Positions 38,836-49,985 are shown, counted from the first letter of the stretch. The stretch is 64,000 nt of DNA from Alicyclobacillus herbarius DSM 13609 (GCF_000430585.1 NZ_AUMH01000014.1:33141-97140); one strand, 5' to 3'. The notes: a model not told the origin generated them from the letters alone. Program-made: numbers and translations.

Positions 38836-40689
38836 ATGCGAGCAGTTGACATCATTCACAAAAAACGGCTCGGCCAGGAATTGACGAAAGAGGAGATTGA
38901 AGCGCTCATTCGCGGATACCTCGCTGGGGACGTGGCGGATTATCAGATGAGCGCATTTGCCATGGCGGTCTGTTTCCAGGGGATGACACGTCAGGAAACG
39001 ATTGACCTCACCCTAGCCATGGCCGCATCGGGCGAGTCGCTTGATTGGTCGGACTTGCCCGGAGTGACGGTGGACAAACACAGCACCGGCGGCGTTGGCG
39101 ATACGACCACCCTGGTGTTGGCGCCCTTGGTCACCGCCGCAGGGGCCACGTTGGTCAAAATGTCTGGGCGGGGGCTTGGACATACCGGCGGCACCATCGA
39201 CAAGCTGGAGTCGATTCCGGGATTCCACTGCCGGTTGACGGATGAGCAAATTCGACATCAGGTGCGCCAGGCCGGTCTGGCCGTTGCCGAACAGACGCAC
39301 GGCCTGGCCCCCGCCGATAAGTACCTGTACGCGCTGCGTGACGTAACCGATACGGTGGATTCGATTCCGCTCATCGCCAGTTCCATCATGAGCAAGAAAC
39401 TGGCTGCCGGCGCAGACGTCATTGTTCTTGATGTCAAGGTCGGCGACGGGGCGTTCATGAAAGACCTGACGAGTGCTCGCGAGTTGGCGAAGCTCATGGT
39501 GGACATTGGCCGTGCCGCAGGACGCCGTGTGGCTGCCGTCTTGACCCGGATGGAACAGCCGTTGGGCATGGCCGTCGGGAACGCACTGGAGGTGCGAGAA
39601 GCCATTCTCACTCTGCGTGGGCGCGGACCGGCCGATTTAACGGATCTATGCCTGACACTCGGCGCGCAGATGTTGGTGATGGCTGATTTAGCCCAAGACC
39701 TAACCGCCGCCAGGGCTCGACTGCATGAGGTACTCGAAAACGGACAGGCGCTGGCGAAGTTCAAGGAGTGGGTGCGGCTGCAAGGCGGGGACGCGCGTGT
39801 CGCGGACGATTTGTCGCTCTTGCCCCGGGCGCCGGTCGTTAAGACCCTAACCGCACAGGCCAGCGGGGTCGTAACTTCGATGCAGGCTGAGGAGATTGGC
39901 AAGGTCGCGATGCGGCTCGGGGCAGGTCGGGCGCGTCAGGGTGAGGACATCCGCCCAGAGGTTGGGCTGATTCTGCACCGAAAGACCGGCGAACCGGTAC
40001 GGCGCGGGGAACCCCTTGTGGAGGTCCATGCGGCGACCGAAGCAGAGGCCAGACAGGCGATGGACGCACTCGCCGCGCTCATCAAGATTGAGGATGTGCG
40101 TCCGTTCACGGTGCCGTTGGTCTTGGAAACCATCATGCCCGAGGGGACGAACGGCCCCGAGAGGACGTATGAGATAGCTCAGGTCCAGCGGGGGCGGCTT
40201 GAGAGCGCGCAGTCTGAGGCGGTCCAACCGTTGGCGGAGCGAACGCCATCGGCCGAACCGAGCTCAGGTAACGCACGCCCGGATTGCGATTTGTTCGAAA
40301 CGGCTCTTCGCGCCCGCGAACGTGCGTACGTCCCCTATTCCGGATTTGCGGTGGGCGCCGCGGTTCGGCTCGACGATGGTACGGTTGTCGCCGGGGCCAA
40401 TATTGAGAACGCATCGTACGGTTTGACTAACTGCGCGGAGCGTACGGCGTTGTTTACAGCCTATGCGTCGAAGAAAGACGCCAAGGAACGGCCCGCGGTG
40501 ACAGAGGTCCTTGTGGTTGCCGACAGTCCCAGACCTGTTACGCCGTGCGGGGCTTGCCGCCAGGTGATGGCCGAGTTGTGTCGATCCGATACCCGCGTTT
40601 GGCTCTGCAACCTGGATGGGCAGGTACAGGCGTTGACGGTGGGCGACTTGCTGCCGTTAGCGTTTACTCCAGAGCAAATGCACAAATAG
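38836..40689 (+). CDS. Fused pyrimidine-nucleoside phosphorylase and cytidine deaminase
   Basis: A single 617-residue reading frame. Residues 1 to about 435 are a complete Pdp: MRAVDIIHKKRLGQELTKEEI, the phosphate-binding KHSTGGVGDTTT, SGRGLGHTGGTIDKLESIPGF, the LIASSIMSKKLA box and the C-terminal VGLILHRKTGEPVRRGE domain. A Pro/Ser/Glu-rich linker (about 440-480) leads to a complete cytidine deaminase (about 482-617) with YVPYSGFAVGAA, the catalytic NCAERTALF and PCGACRQ zinc ligands. Together they would turn cytidine into uridine, then uracil and ribose-1-phosphate. GAGGGGTG precedes the ATG. No stop, frameshift or internal ribosome site is seen at the junction. Confidence 0.93.
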   Translation: MRAVDIIHKKRLGQELTKEEIEALIRGYLAGDVADYQMSAFAMAVCFQGMTRQETIDLTLAMAASGESLDWSDLPGVTVDKHSTGGVGDTTTLVLAPLVTAAGATLVKMSGRGLGHTGGTIDKLESIPGFHCRLTDEQIRHQVRQAGLAVAEQTHGLAPADKYLYALRDVTDTVDSIPLIASSIMSKKLAAGADVIVLDVKVGDGAFMKDLTSARELAKLMVDIGRAAGRRVAAVLTRMEQPLGMAVGNALEVREAILTLRGRGPADLTDLCLTLGAQMLVMADLAQDLTAARARLHEVLENGQALAKFKEWVRLQGGDARVADDLSLLPRAPVVKTLTAQASGVVTSMQAEEIGKVAMRLGAGRARQGEDIRPEVGLILHRKTGEPVRRGEPLVEVHAATEAEARQAMDALAALIKIEDVRPFTVPLVLETIMPEGTNGPERTYEIAQVQRGRLESAQSEAVQPLAERTPSAEPSSGNARPDCDLFETALRARERAYVPYSGFAVGAAVRLDDGTVVAGANIENASYGLTNCAERTALFTAYASKKDAKERPAVTEVLVVADSPRPVTPCGACRQVMAELCRSDTRVWLCNLDGQVQALTVGDLLPLAFTPEQMHK

Positions 40690-40796
40690 GGGCAAACGAT
40701 AGTCTGTGTGCCCAGAAGCGGTAAACGATGCGCATGCGCAGATTTTTGGGAGTTCATTTTATCGATAGACCAAGCATCGGGACAGGGGGATGTATC

Positions 40797-42668
40797 GTGA
40801 ATCAACGCGACGTATTGTCGATTCAATGGGTTGCACAACGGAAGGCTGAGTCCGCGGGACCCACGCCAGATGTTCCTACTCGGGCGGACATTGACAGCAA
40901 GTACAAGTGGCGCCTGGAAGACATGTACTCGTCTTTAGAGGCGTGGGACAAGGAAGCACAGGAAGTGCGCGACTTTACGTCACGGCTGCTCGCCTTGAAG
41001 GGAAAGGTGACCGAATCTCCCGAGACGCTGTTATCTGCCTTGCGCCTGCAGGATGCAATCGGCGAGCGTCTGGCCCGGCTCTACGCCTTTGCCCGCATGC
41101 GCAGGGACGAGGACAACGCGAACGCGACCTATCAAGCGCTGACCGATAAAGCAACGGCTTTATTGGTGAAAACGGAAGAAGCCCGGTCCTACTTTGTGCC
41201 GGAAGTCCTGGCGATGGACGAGTCCACCTTGCGCCAGTGGGTGCAGGAAAATGCGGATTTAAGCCTGTACCGATTTGTGATTGACGAAATCCTGCGCGAG
41301 AAGCCGCACGTTCTCTCTGCTTCCGAGGAGCAGATTCTGGCCGCGATGGGCGAAGTTGGGGACGCGCCGAGCCAGATCTTTACGATGTTCAACAACGCGG
41401 ATATGCGCTTTCCGAAGGTTCGGGATGAAGACGGGAACGAGGTGGAGCTGACACACGGGCGTTACATTCAGTTCCTGGAAAGCCGGAAGCGGGAGGTGCG
41501 TGAGGCCGCATTTCGGGCGATGTACGAAACGTATGGCAAACACCGCAACACCCTCGCGGCCATCTACGGATCGAGCGTGAAAAAAGACGCGTTTTACGCC
41601 CGCGTCCGTCGCTACCCGTCGGCACGAGAGATGGCGTTGTTTTCCGACGATGTGCCAGTTTCCGTTTACGATAATCTCATCAAGACGGTGCACGAGGCCC
41701 TGCCCGCCCTGCATAAATACCTCGCCTTGCGTAAGCGCGTCCTCGGACTGGAAGAGCTCCATCTGTACGACTTGTACACGCCGATTGTGGCTGAGGTCGA
41801 CATGAAAGTGCCTTATGAGGACGCGGTGGAGACGGTTCTCGAGGCGGTTTCGGTCCTTGGGGAGGATTATCGCAAAACGGCGGAAGACGGAATCAAGCGC
41901 GGTGGCTGGGTGGATGTCTACGAGACGCGCGGGAAGACGAGCGGCGCGTACTCCTGGGGCGCCTACGGGGTTCATCCGTACATTCTGCTCAACTACCGGG
42001 ACACGCTGGACAACATGTTCACCCTAGCGCACGAACTGGGTCATGCGATGCATACGCACTATTCCCACAGCGCACAGCCATACGTGTATGCAAGCTATAC
42101 CATTTTTGTCGCCGAAGTGGCCTCAACTCTGAATGAAAACTTGCTGTTGCATCACCTCCTTGAGCAGACGGACGATCCGAAGCAGCGCGCGTACCTGCTG
42201 AATCATCAGCTGGAGACGATTCGCGGCACCGTGTTCCGGCAGACGATGTTCGCCGAGTTCGAAAAACTGACCCACGCCCACGTGGAGGCCGGCGAGGCGT
42301 TGACGCCGGAGTGGCTGTGTGACACCTATTATCAGTTGAATGAACAGTTCTTTGGCGCGGTGTGTATGGTGGATAAGGACATCGCCCTGGAGTGGTCGCG
42401 TATCCCTCACTTTTACACCCCGTTTTACGTGTACAAGTACGCGACCGGGCTGTCTGCGGCTACCGCACTCGCGCAGAAGATCTTGAACGACGGTCAGGAA
42501 GCCGTAGAGCGGTACATTGCGTTTTTAAAGAGCGGTGGATCGGACCATCCGATTCCGCTGCTGCGCCAGGCAGGGGTGGATATGGAATCCCCACAGCCGG
42601 TGCGCGATACGCTCGCTTTGTTCAGTCAGCGCGTCGATGAACTGGCGGAACTGATTGACCGCGCCTAA
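40797..42668 (+). CDS. pepF: Oligoendopeptidase F (M3B family)
   Basis: A 623-residue cytoplasmic zinc metallopeptidase that cuts peptides of about 5-20 residues. The zinc motif is in FTLAHELGHAMHTHYSH, with the third ligand expected in the VAEVASTLNENLLLHHLL helix. The oligopeptidase-F start (YKWRLEDMYSSLEAWDKE) and the C-terminal HFYTPFYVYKYATGLSAA are characteristic. GTG 40797 has GGGGGAT about six bases upstream. Bacillus members are linked to sporulation and signal-peptide turnover, not shown here. A hairpin follows the stop. Confidence 0.93.
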   Translation: MNQRDVLSIQWVAQRKAESAGPTPDVPTRADIDSKYKWRLEDMYSSLEAWDKEAQEVRDFTSRLLALKGKVTESPETLLSALRLQDAIGERLARLYAFARMRRDEDNANATYQALTDKATALLVKTEEARSYFVPEVLAMDESTLRQWVQENADLSLYRFVIDEILREKPHVLSASEEQILAAMGEVGDAPSQIFTMFNNADMRFPKVRDEDGNEVELTHGRYIQFLESRKREVREAAFRAMYETYGKHRNTLAAIYGSSVKKDAFYARVRRYPSAREMALFSDDVPVSVYDNLIKTVHEALPALHKYLALRKRVLGLEELHLYDLYTPIVAEVDMKVPYEDAVETVLEAVSVLGEDYRKTAEDGIKRGGWVDVYETRGKTSGAYSWGAYGVHPYILLNYRDTLDNMFTLAHELGHAMHTHYSHSAQPYVYASYTIFVAEVASTLNENLLLHHLLEQTDDPKQRAYLLNHQLETIRGTVFRQTMFAEFEKLTHAHVEAGEALTPEWLCDTYYQLNEQFFGAVCMVDKDIALEWSRIPHFYTPFYVYKYATGLSAATALAQKILNDGQEAVERYIAFLKSGGSDHPIPLLRQAGVDMESPQPVRDTLALFSQRVDELAELIDRA

Positions 42669-42689
42669 GCCGGGCGCGGGGGCGGAACA

Positions 42690-42712
42690 TGGCAGCTGCG
42701 TCCCGCAGCTGC
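42690..42712 (+). terminator. Hairpin after pepF
   Basis: GGCAGCTGCG (42690-42699) and CGCAGCTGCC (42703-42712) form a perfect 10-bp stem with a three-base loop, 22 bases after the pepF stop. There is no T-run on the plus strand, and the next gene starts 31 bases on, so it may be a stability element rather than a full terminator. Confidence 0.5.
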
Positions 42713-42742
42713 CGTGCAATCCTCAGATGGAGGATGTGTGTT

Positions 42743-43540
42743 ATGGCGGCAGGACTCCGGAAATGGGTGTCTGTGCTCTCGGTCATGACCGCTGTGGCTG
42801 GATTTACAGGTTGTGTGGTGTTGCGTCTGCGGGGCGTGGCGATCCCGTTGTGGGACATCGTGCTCATGATCTATGGGGGAGTCTTTTGCTTGTTCCTATT
42901 TTTCGATTCAGCGAGCCGCGGATTAGCCCAGGCACGCCAGGCAGCCGACGCCCGTCGCAGGGTACCACCGCGTAGAACGCTCAGGCCGGAACAGCAAGTG
43001 GTGGTTACCGGGAGTCGTCTTGAGGTGAAACTGACAAGGGCTCGCCGGGAGGATGCTGAGGTATTTCAGCAAATGGCGGATACTGCGGTGGCCGAGGTGC
43101 TCGCGCTACAGAACCAACGACCCGCTGACCATCCAGAGCTGCGGGTCATGGACGCGAGAGCCTGGCTTGAGTCCTCGGGGATGTATGCGTTCTTCATCCT
43201 AGCTGATGACGATTGCGTAGGGAATTGTGCGGTCGACGCGTTCGATACGACTGCCCGTATACGTTTGTTTTACGTCGCCAGTCCATGGCGTCGGCAACAT
43301 GTTGGGCGCCAGGCCATGCGACAGCTGTTGGAGTTCTTGTCCCTGACTGGGGTGGAAGAAGTGCTTGTGGAATTCGCGCCGGAAAACCTACGTGCACGAA
43401 ATTTCTTCGCAGTATGTGGCTTCCGACCGGCTGCGGCGGGGGCAGACGAAACCAACCTGTGGAGGTCATTGGCACATCAAGAGCCGGTACATCAGGGAGT
43501 GGGGACTTCGTCAAGCGGGGATGAGACGTCACGCGGATGA
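42743..43540 (+). CDS. GNAT-family acetyltransferase with an N-terminal membrane anchor
   Basis: 265 residues. Two hydrophobic segments (about 10-25 and 33-52) are followed by an Arg/Gln-rich stretch and, from about residue 95, a GNAT fold: LTRARREDAEVFQQM, then FFILADDDCVGNCAVD, FYVASPWRRQHVGRQAMRQLLEFL (the acetyl-CoA loop) and FAPENLRARNFFAVCGFRP. A GNAT domain anchored to the membrane is unusual, and the substrate is unknown. GGAGG lies nine bases before ATG 42743. Its 3' end overlaps the convergent kinase gene by 12 bases. Confidence 0.75.
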   Translation: MAAGLRKWVSVLSVMTAVAGFTGCVVLRLRGVAIPLWDIVLMIYGGVFCLFLFFDSASRGLAQARQAADARRRVPPRRTLRPEQQVVVTGSRLEVKLTRARREDAEVFQQMADTAVAEVLALQNQRPADHPELRVMDARAWLESSGMYAFFILADDDCVGNCAVDAFDTTARIRLFYVASPWRRQHVGRQAMRQLLEFLSLTGVEEVLVEFAPENLRARNFFAVCGFRPAAAGADETNLWRSLAHQEPVHQGVGTSSSGDETSRG

Positions 43541-45142
43541 GGCTTCCGGTTTTGCACGATGTAATCGAATGGAAACGGTCGTCCCCTCATTGATAGCACT
43601 TTCGACGTGAATGCTGCCCCCGTGTTCTTCAATGATCTGTTTACTAATAGCCATGCCCAAACCTGTACCCGTCTCTTTGGTCGTGAAGAAAGGCTGAAAC
43701 ACCCGTTCCAACTGTTTGGGTGTCATTCCGCAGCCAGTATCTTGGACGACGATACAGACTTCATCCCGTTCTGCGCTCAACCGCACTCGGACACAGTCCC
43801 GCGGTGTGCAGGCCTGCAGTGCGTTTTGAATAATGTTCAACAACACTTGCTTCAACTGATTGGCGTCCGCGTGCACCCACATCGGTTCGGGCCCGATTTC
43901 TGTTTCAAAGCTGACCCCGCGTAGGGAGGACTCGGGCTGCACAAATTGCGCCAGACTCGATAAAACCTCATTCAAATTCACGCGAGTGAAGTGTGTGTCC
44001 TGGGGCCGAGCCAAAGACATAAAGTCTTTGACCAGCATGTTGATGCGGTCCAGTTCTCCCAATGTAAGGTTAATAAAACGCCGGTCTTGCTCCGATGTGA
44101 GGTGTTCTGTGATGAGCTGCAAAAAGCCACGGGCGGAGGTGAGCGGGTTGCGAATTTCGTGGGCAATCCCCGCAGCCATAGAGGTGAGCAACAGCATTTT
44201 CTCCAAGTCACGCGCCTGACCTTGCCACCGCTTGGATTGTGTGACGTCACGAAAGAGACCGAGTTTCCGTCGTACCTGGCCGGTTGGGTCGGTGAGCGTA
44301 CGGACGTCGGCGACATAGGTTCTATCCCCAATCACCAGTTCGCAGATTTTCCCTTCTTCGTTCCGGGTCATCTGCAGCATCCGTTGGCGGGTCTGCGGAT
44401 CCACCGGAATGGGGTGGCGCTCATCCATGAGGTCGCCCAACTCATCCAGAAATACGAGGTGATATTCCATTTGACTAACCAGGCCCAAATGCATGCGCAT
44501 CAAGTCTTGTCGCTGTTGTTCCATTGACCACCAGTTCGTCAGCGCTACCACAGCAGACTGCGCCAAAACCGATATATCAGGCCCCTTCAACGTACAGGTA
44601 TCCGTCTGGATGCAGAATGCGCCAGCCATGCGCTTACTATCGCGGGGCTGTACCGTCGCCGCCACGGCGAATCGACCGCATCCGTCCAAGGCATCCGTGT
44701 TCTTTGCTGAGCAGATCCCACCCGTCTCGAGGGCCTTGGTTAAGGCGGGGTGCGCATGCGGGCCCTGGAAAAGGTTGGTTCCCATTGCCACTCCCGACTC
44801 AACGAGGGATGAGATCTTTTCCGCGTGGCCGATGAGGTCGAGCAAGTAGCCCTCCGGGCACACCACCAGCACCGTGATGTCAGGGTGGCCCAGCCGTTGT
44901 AGAACCGGTTCGAAGTGCTGGCGGGCAGCTCGAAGCCAGGTCAGGTTATGATGAATGCGGTTACTCAGTTCCGAATCTGTTAACTGAGGCTTGTCCCGTT
45001 GCGAATCCAACAGCGGCGCCGAGCACACGCGCGTTTCATGTCCGTCACAGACGCGCGATCCGGTCTCGCCGGACAGGTCACCTGCTGTTCGAATATCGGA
45101 CCGCACGCATGCATGCTGAGAGAGCACAGATGCCTGGTCCAA
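43529..45142 (-). CDS. Soluble sensor histidine kinase (GAF-PAS-HisKA-HATPase)
   Basis: A 537-residue kinase without membrane helices. Residues about 60-215 look like a GAF domain of the type in AcoR-like regulators (GVAMGTNLFQGPHAHPALTKALE...). A PAS-like segment follows (about 235-320, with DERHPIPVDPQ and VIGDRTYVADVRTL). The phosphoacceptor H-box is MAAGIAHEIRNPLTSARGFLQLI, and the ATP-binding N, G1 and G2 boxes are QVLLNIIQNALQA, VQDTGCGM and GTGLGMAI. This arrangement resembles NtrB-type or sporulation phosphorelay kinases. No response regulator is adjacent. TTG 45142 is the probable start, with AGGTGA upstream. Confidence 0.88.
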   Translation of the reverse strand: MDQASVLSQHACVRSDIRTAGDLSGETGSRVCDGHETRVCSAPLLDSQRDKPQLTDSELSNRIHHNLTWLRAARQHFEPVLQRLGHPDITVLVVCPEGYLLDLIGHAEKISSLVESGVAMGTNLFQGPHAHPALTKALETGGICSAKNTDALDGCGRFAVAATVQPRDSKRMAGAFCIQTDTCTLKGPDISVLAQSAVVALTNWWSMEQQRQDLMRMHLGLVSQMEYHLVFLDELGDLMDERHPIPVDPQTRQRMLQMTRNEEGKICELVIGDRTYVADVRTLTDPTGQVRRKLGLFRDVTQSKRWQGQARDLEKMLLLTSMAAGIAHEIRNPLTSARGFLQLITEHLTSEQDRRFINLTLGELDRINMLVKDFMSLARPQDTHFTRVNLNEVLSSLAQFVQPESSLRGVSFETEIGPEPMWVHADANQLKQVLLNIIQNALQACTPRDCVRVRLSAERDEVCIVVQDTGCGMTPKQLERVFQPFFTTKETGTGLGMAISKQIIEEHGGSIHVESAINEGTTVSIRLHRAKPEASSA

Positions 45143-45301
45143 ACCGCGTCACCTACCCGATTAATCTGTCTACAAATATTATCAACCTTTTCTTCGAGAA
45201 GGACAAGACGGTATTCGATGGAGGAAATGAGATTCGACAAAACTTGTCAATTTACGTCGTTATATTCATGTTCAGGAAGCCCGGTTGACAGGTCTTTAGG
45301 A

Positions 45302-46102
45302 TCACGAATTGCCGGAGTTAGCCGCCATCTTGGGGGGATGGCCAGTGCTTGTCGTTTGGTGCAGGCGCACAAAGACTTCTTGTACATCGTTGCCAAGGCT
45401 CTCAAGGCCAAGCTGAGTAATCCCTCCGGGAATCGCCACGCGGCGGATGATCTCCGACAGGGCGTAACCACTCTTCAACAACTCGCCGACACCAATCAAC
45501 ATGTGGCTGAGAATGTATTCGCATTCCGCCTGGCTGAGGTCGCCCACGCGCGAGGCGGCGATGGACCACTGGGTCAGGATATGGGCGAGAAAGGCAGGGC
45601 CACAGCTCGCCAAATCGGAACTTATACGAAGTTGTTCTTCATCGACGATAAACGGGGTTGCAATACGCCCAAACAAAGCCTCGAACGGCTCCTGGTACCC
45701 TTCAAAACGGCTGCCGTAGCAAATCAACACGACCCCGCTCTGAACATTTTGTGTGACACTGGGGATGACTTTGGCTACCCGTGCTGTGGTTTGCTGTTCC
45801 CAGACTGAAATGGGGACCTGGCTGATAGTCGTGGCCAGGGTTTGGCACGGTTGCAGTCGGGGACCGATTTCTTTCATCACGTCCATGGCGTCTGCTGGCC
45901 GCGTGCAGAGCAGGATGAGGTCGCATGTGGCAATCAGGTCTGGCAGCGAGTCCGCGATGCGGATGCGGCTGCATTCACGCTGAATGGCCTCCGCTTTATG
46001 TACGGATCGATTAAAAATCGTGACCTGACCATCCGGCAGCCGCCCAAACGCCCGCGCCAGCATGCCGCCAATCACTCCGGTGCCGATGATGCCAATCCTC
46101 AC
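45302..46102 (-). CDS. comER: ComER, pyrroline-5-carboxylate-reductase-like protein
   Basis: 266 residues with an N-terminal NAD(P)-binding motif (VRIGIIGTGVIGGMLARAF) and the ProC-type C-terminal dimer domain. ISSDLASCGPAFLAHIL, then MLIGVGELLKSGY and VAIPGGITQLGLESL, match the ComER branch that lies near the comE locus in Bacillus. Its function is unsettled; it has been linked to competence and sporulation timing. GTG 46102 is preferred because GAGGTGAT lies before it, although the frame continues upstream. It is divergent from rpoN. Confidence 0.85.
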   Translation of the reverse strand: MRIGIIGTGVIGGMLARAFGRLPDGQVTIFNRSVHKAEAIQRECSRIRIADSLPDLIATCDLILLCTRPADAMDVMKEIGPRLQPCQTLATTISQVPISVWEQQTTARVAKVIPSVTQNVQSGVVLICYGSRFEGYQEPFEALFGRIATPFIVDEEQLRISSDLASCGPAFLAHILTQWSIAASRVGDLSQAECEYILSHMLIGVGELLKSGYALSEIIRRVAIPGGITQLGLESLGNDVQEVFVRLHQTTSTGHPPKMAANSGNS

Positions 46103-46291
46103 GACAATCACCTCGCTGCCTATCATGTAGTTATGTGTATTCGGAACAGGCTTGTTTGTTTCTCTGTCAAGTCGGCGACCGCGGAGCATACCTTGATAGA
46201 AGCAGGAAAATTCGCGCCAGACGGCGAATCTTGATATCAGGTGCGTGTTCGTGCCGCGCATATCGAATTCGCTTGATGGGGAGATGGGGGT

Positions 46292-47647
46292 GTGAGTATG
46301 GATATGCAAAGTATGGATATGCAATATGAGCTGGTCCAAGAACAGACGCAGAAGCTGGTGATGACGGTACAGATGCGGCAGGCGATAGAGCTTTTGCAGT
46401 GCGCCACCGTAGAGTTGGACCAGATGGTCGCGTCATTGTCGCTGGACAACCCCCTGGTGGAATACGAACCCCCGCAAGTTGGACGCAAAGAGCTATGGAA
46501 GTGGTTAGAAGAAAACGATAAAACACCGCGCAGTCCACGATGGTCTGACGATGACACCGAAAGGCCTGCAGCCCATCTTGCCGCCGAACCGAATCTTTGG
46601 GATGAACTGGACCTTCAGTTGCGGACGGCTGATGCTCCGCCCCGGGTGGTACAACTGGCGCGAAGGTTGCTTGGCTTCATCGATGAGAACGGTTACTTAG
46701 TTGAACTACCGCCAGCGGAAGCGTGGGGTCACGCCGCTTGTTACCTCGATGAGGCGATTGCCCTCCTGCAAAGTTGCGATCCGCCCGGGATTGGCGCCCG
46801 CAGTCTCAAAGAGTGTCTGCTTCTGCAGGTGAACTCGGCGCCGGTTTCCGTGCGGCCGCTTTTACGGCGATTGATAGAGGATCATTTGGAAGACGTGGCG
46901 TCCGCCCGCTGGCAGCGGATGGGCCAGGCGCTCGCCGAGCCCAAGGAGCATATACAAGAAGCAGTCGATGCGCTGCGTCGGCTGAATCCTCGGCCAGGGC
47001 TGAAGTATGCGACGGCCGCGCCTTTATATGTGGTACCCGAACTCACAGTGCGCAAGGTGGAGAACCGGTATGTGGTTCTCCCGTACGAGGCCGCCTATCC
47101 GAAACTGCGGTGGAACCGCAGCTATTTGCGCCTTATGGAGGCGCCGCCCGATGCGGCGACGGCGGAGTATCTGCGCAGCAAACAACAGGCGGTTGAGTGG
47201 TTAGCTCGCTGCTTAGAGCAGCGGCGACTTACGCTGCAGCGCGTGGGTGAAGCTATCGTCGCCGCCCAGCAGGCGTTTTTTGAATTCGGTCCGGGCGCTT
47301 TGCGGCCGCTCACACTGCGCGAAGTGGCCGATGAGCTGGGAATGCACGAGTCGACGGTCAGCCGCGCCACACGCGGGAAGTACATGCAGACCCCGCGTGG
47401 CATTCTGGAATTGAAAGCGTTTTTTAGCACGGAACTCAGTTCGGAAGGTCAGAGTGTATCCGCTGAGGCGGTCAAAGAGCAGATTCGCCAGTGGGTGGCG
47501 GCGGAAGACCCGCGTCATCCGCTATCGGATCAGGCGATTTGTGAGCGCCTCAAGGCGGCTGGAATTCATGTGTCGCGCCGTACCGTTGCGAAGTACCGGG
47601 AACAGATGTCGATTCCATCTTCCAACAAACGTCGGCGGCTGGCCTAA
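46292..47647 (+). CDS. rpoN: RNA polymerase sigma-54 factor
   Basis: The alternative sigma factor that needs AAA+ activators and recognises -24/-12 promoters (SigL in Bacillus). The Gln/Leu-rich region I (LVQEQTQKLVMTVQMRQAIELLQ...) is followed by the core-binding region (PPGIGARSLKECLLLQ), then the helix-turn-helix (LTLREVADELGMHESTVSRATRGKYMQTPRG) and the C-terminal RpoN box VSRRTVAKYREQM. It has 451 residues. GTG 46292 is eight bases after GGGGAG; ATG 46298 and 46310 lie in frame within a 15-bp duplicated repeat, so the start is uncertain. No activator gene lies in the window. Confidence 0.93.
   Translation: MSMDMQSMDMQYELVQEQTQKLVMTVQMRQAIELLQCATVELDQMVASLSLDNPLVEYEPPQVGRKELWKWLEENDKTPRSPRWSDDDTERPAAHLAAEPNLWDELDLQLRTADAPPRVVQLARRLLGFIDENGYLVELPPAEAWGHAACYLDEAIALLQSCDPPGIGARSLKECLLLQVNSAPVSVRPLLRRLIEDHLEDVASARWQRMGQALAEPKEHIQEAVDALRRLNPRPGLKYATAAPLYVVPELTVRKVENRYVVLPYEAAYPKLRWNRSYLRLMEAPPDAATAEYLRSKQQAVEWLARCLEQRRLTLQRVGEAIVAAQQAFFEFGPGALRPLTLREVADELGMHESTVSRATRGKYMQTPRGILELKAFFSTELSSEGQSVSAEAVKEQIRQWVAAEDPRHPLSDQAICERLKAAGIHVSRRTVAKYREQMSIPSSNKRRRLA
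46298..46327 (+). repeat. 15-bp tandem duplication at the rpoN start
   Basis: ATGGATATGCAA occurs twice in tandem, at 46298-46309 and 46313-46324, in units of 15 bases (the last three bases differ). It encodes MDMQS-MDMQY and creates several in-frame ATG codons just after the likely start. It could be a replication-slippage product that varies among strains. Confidence 0.7.
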
Positions 47648-47782
47648 ACCGATGACTCGCCTTAAGTTGGACTGTTCGCGAGCGCCAGCGCGGTCCAACT
47701 ACCACTGCGATCCGAAACGGACACGGATTATTGTACGGGCATACGGGGAACGTCACGGCTCAGACTTTTTGTTCGAGTGCCG

Positions 47783-47811
47783 TTGCAACTGGACCGGCAA
47801 GTGTCTAGAAT
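47783..47811 (+). promoter_or_regulatory. Promoter of the cggR-gap operon
   Basis: TTGCAA (47783-47788) and TAGAAT (47806-47811) are separated by exactly 17 bases. Transcription would start near 47818, so the CggR-like operator at 47841-47876 lies downstream of the start, as in B. subtilis, where CggR acts as a roadblock. Confidence 0.65.
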
Positions 47812-47840
47812 GGAATCGCAGGATATTATTTGGCGCTGAC

Positions 47841-47876
47841 GGGACAAAAATTGTACCATAGGGACTCAATTCGTCC
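47841..47876. promoter_or_regulatory. CggR operator (tandem)
   Basis: The bases fit GGGAC-N6-TGTAC-N4-GGGAC-N6-CGTCC, which is the spacing of the B. subtilis CggR site (GGGAC-N6-TGTCC repeated with four bases between). Two half-sites differ by one or two bases from the known consensus. It lies 38 bases before the cggR start, so the operon is probably autoregulated and induced by fructose-1,6-bisphosphate. The inducer is known for the family, not seen here. Confidence 0.82.
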
Positions 47877-47914
47877 CGATGCCGCCGCAGGCCACTGCGA
47901 GGGGGTGTGTCCAC

Positions 47915-49985
<2,071 letters not shown>

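Noticed and set aside
40729..40740. Perfect palindrome TGCGCATGCGCA before pepF
   Set aside because: It is self-complementary with no loop and could be an operator, but it also fits chance in GC-rich DNA and has no second copy in view.
47454..47861. A 135-codon plus-strand frame over the rpoN end and cggR promoter
   Set aside because: It lies inside rpoN in another frame, then crosses the cggR promoter and operator. No ribosome-binding site and no known motif.
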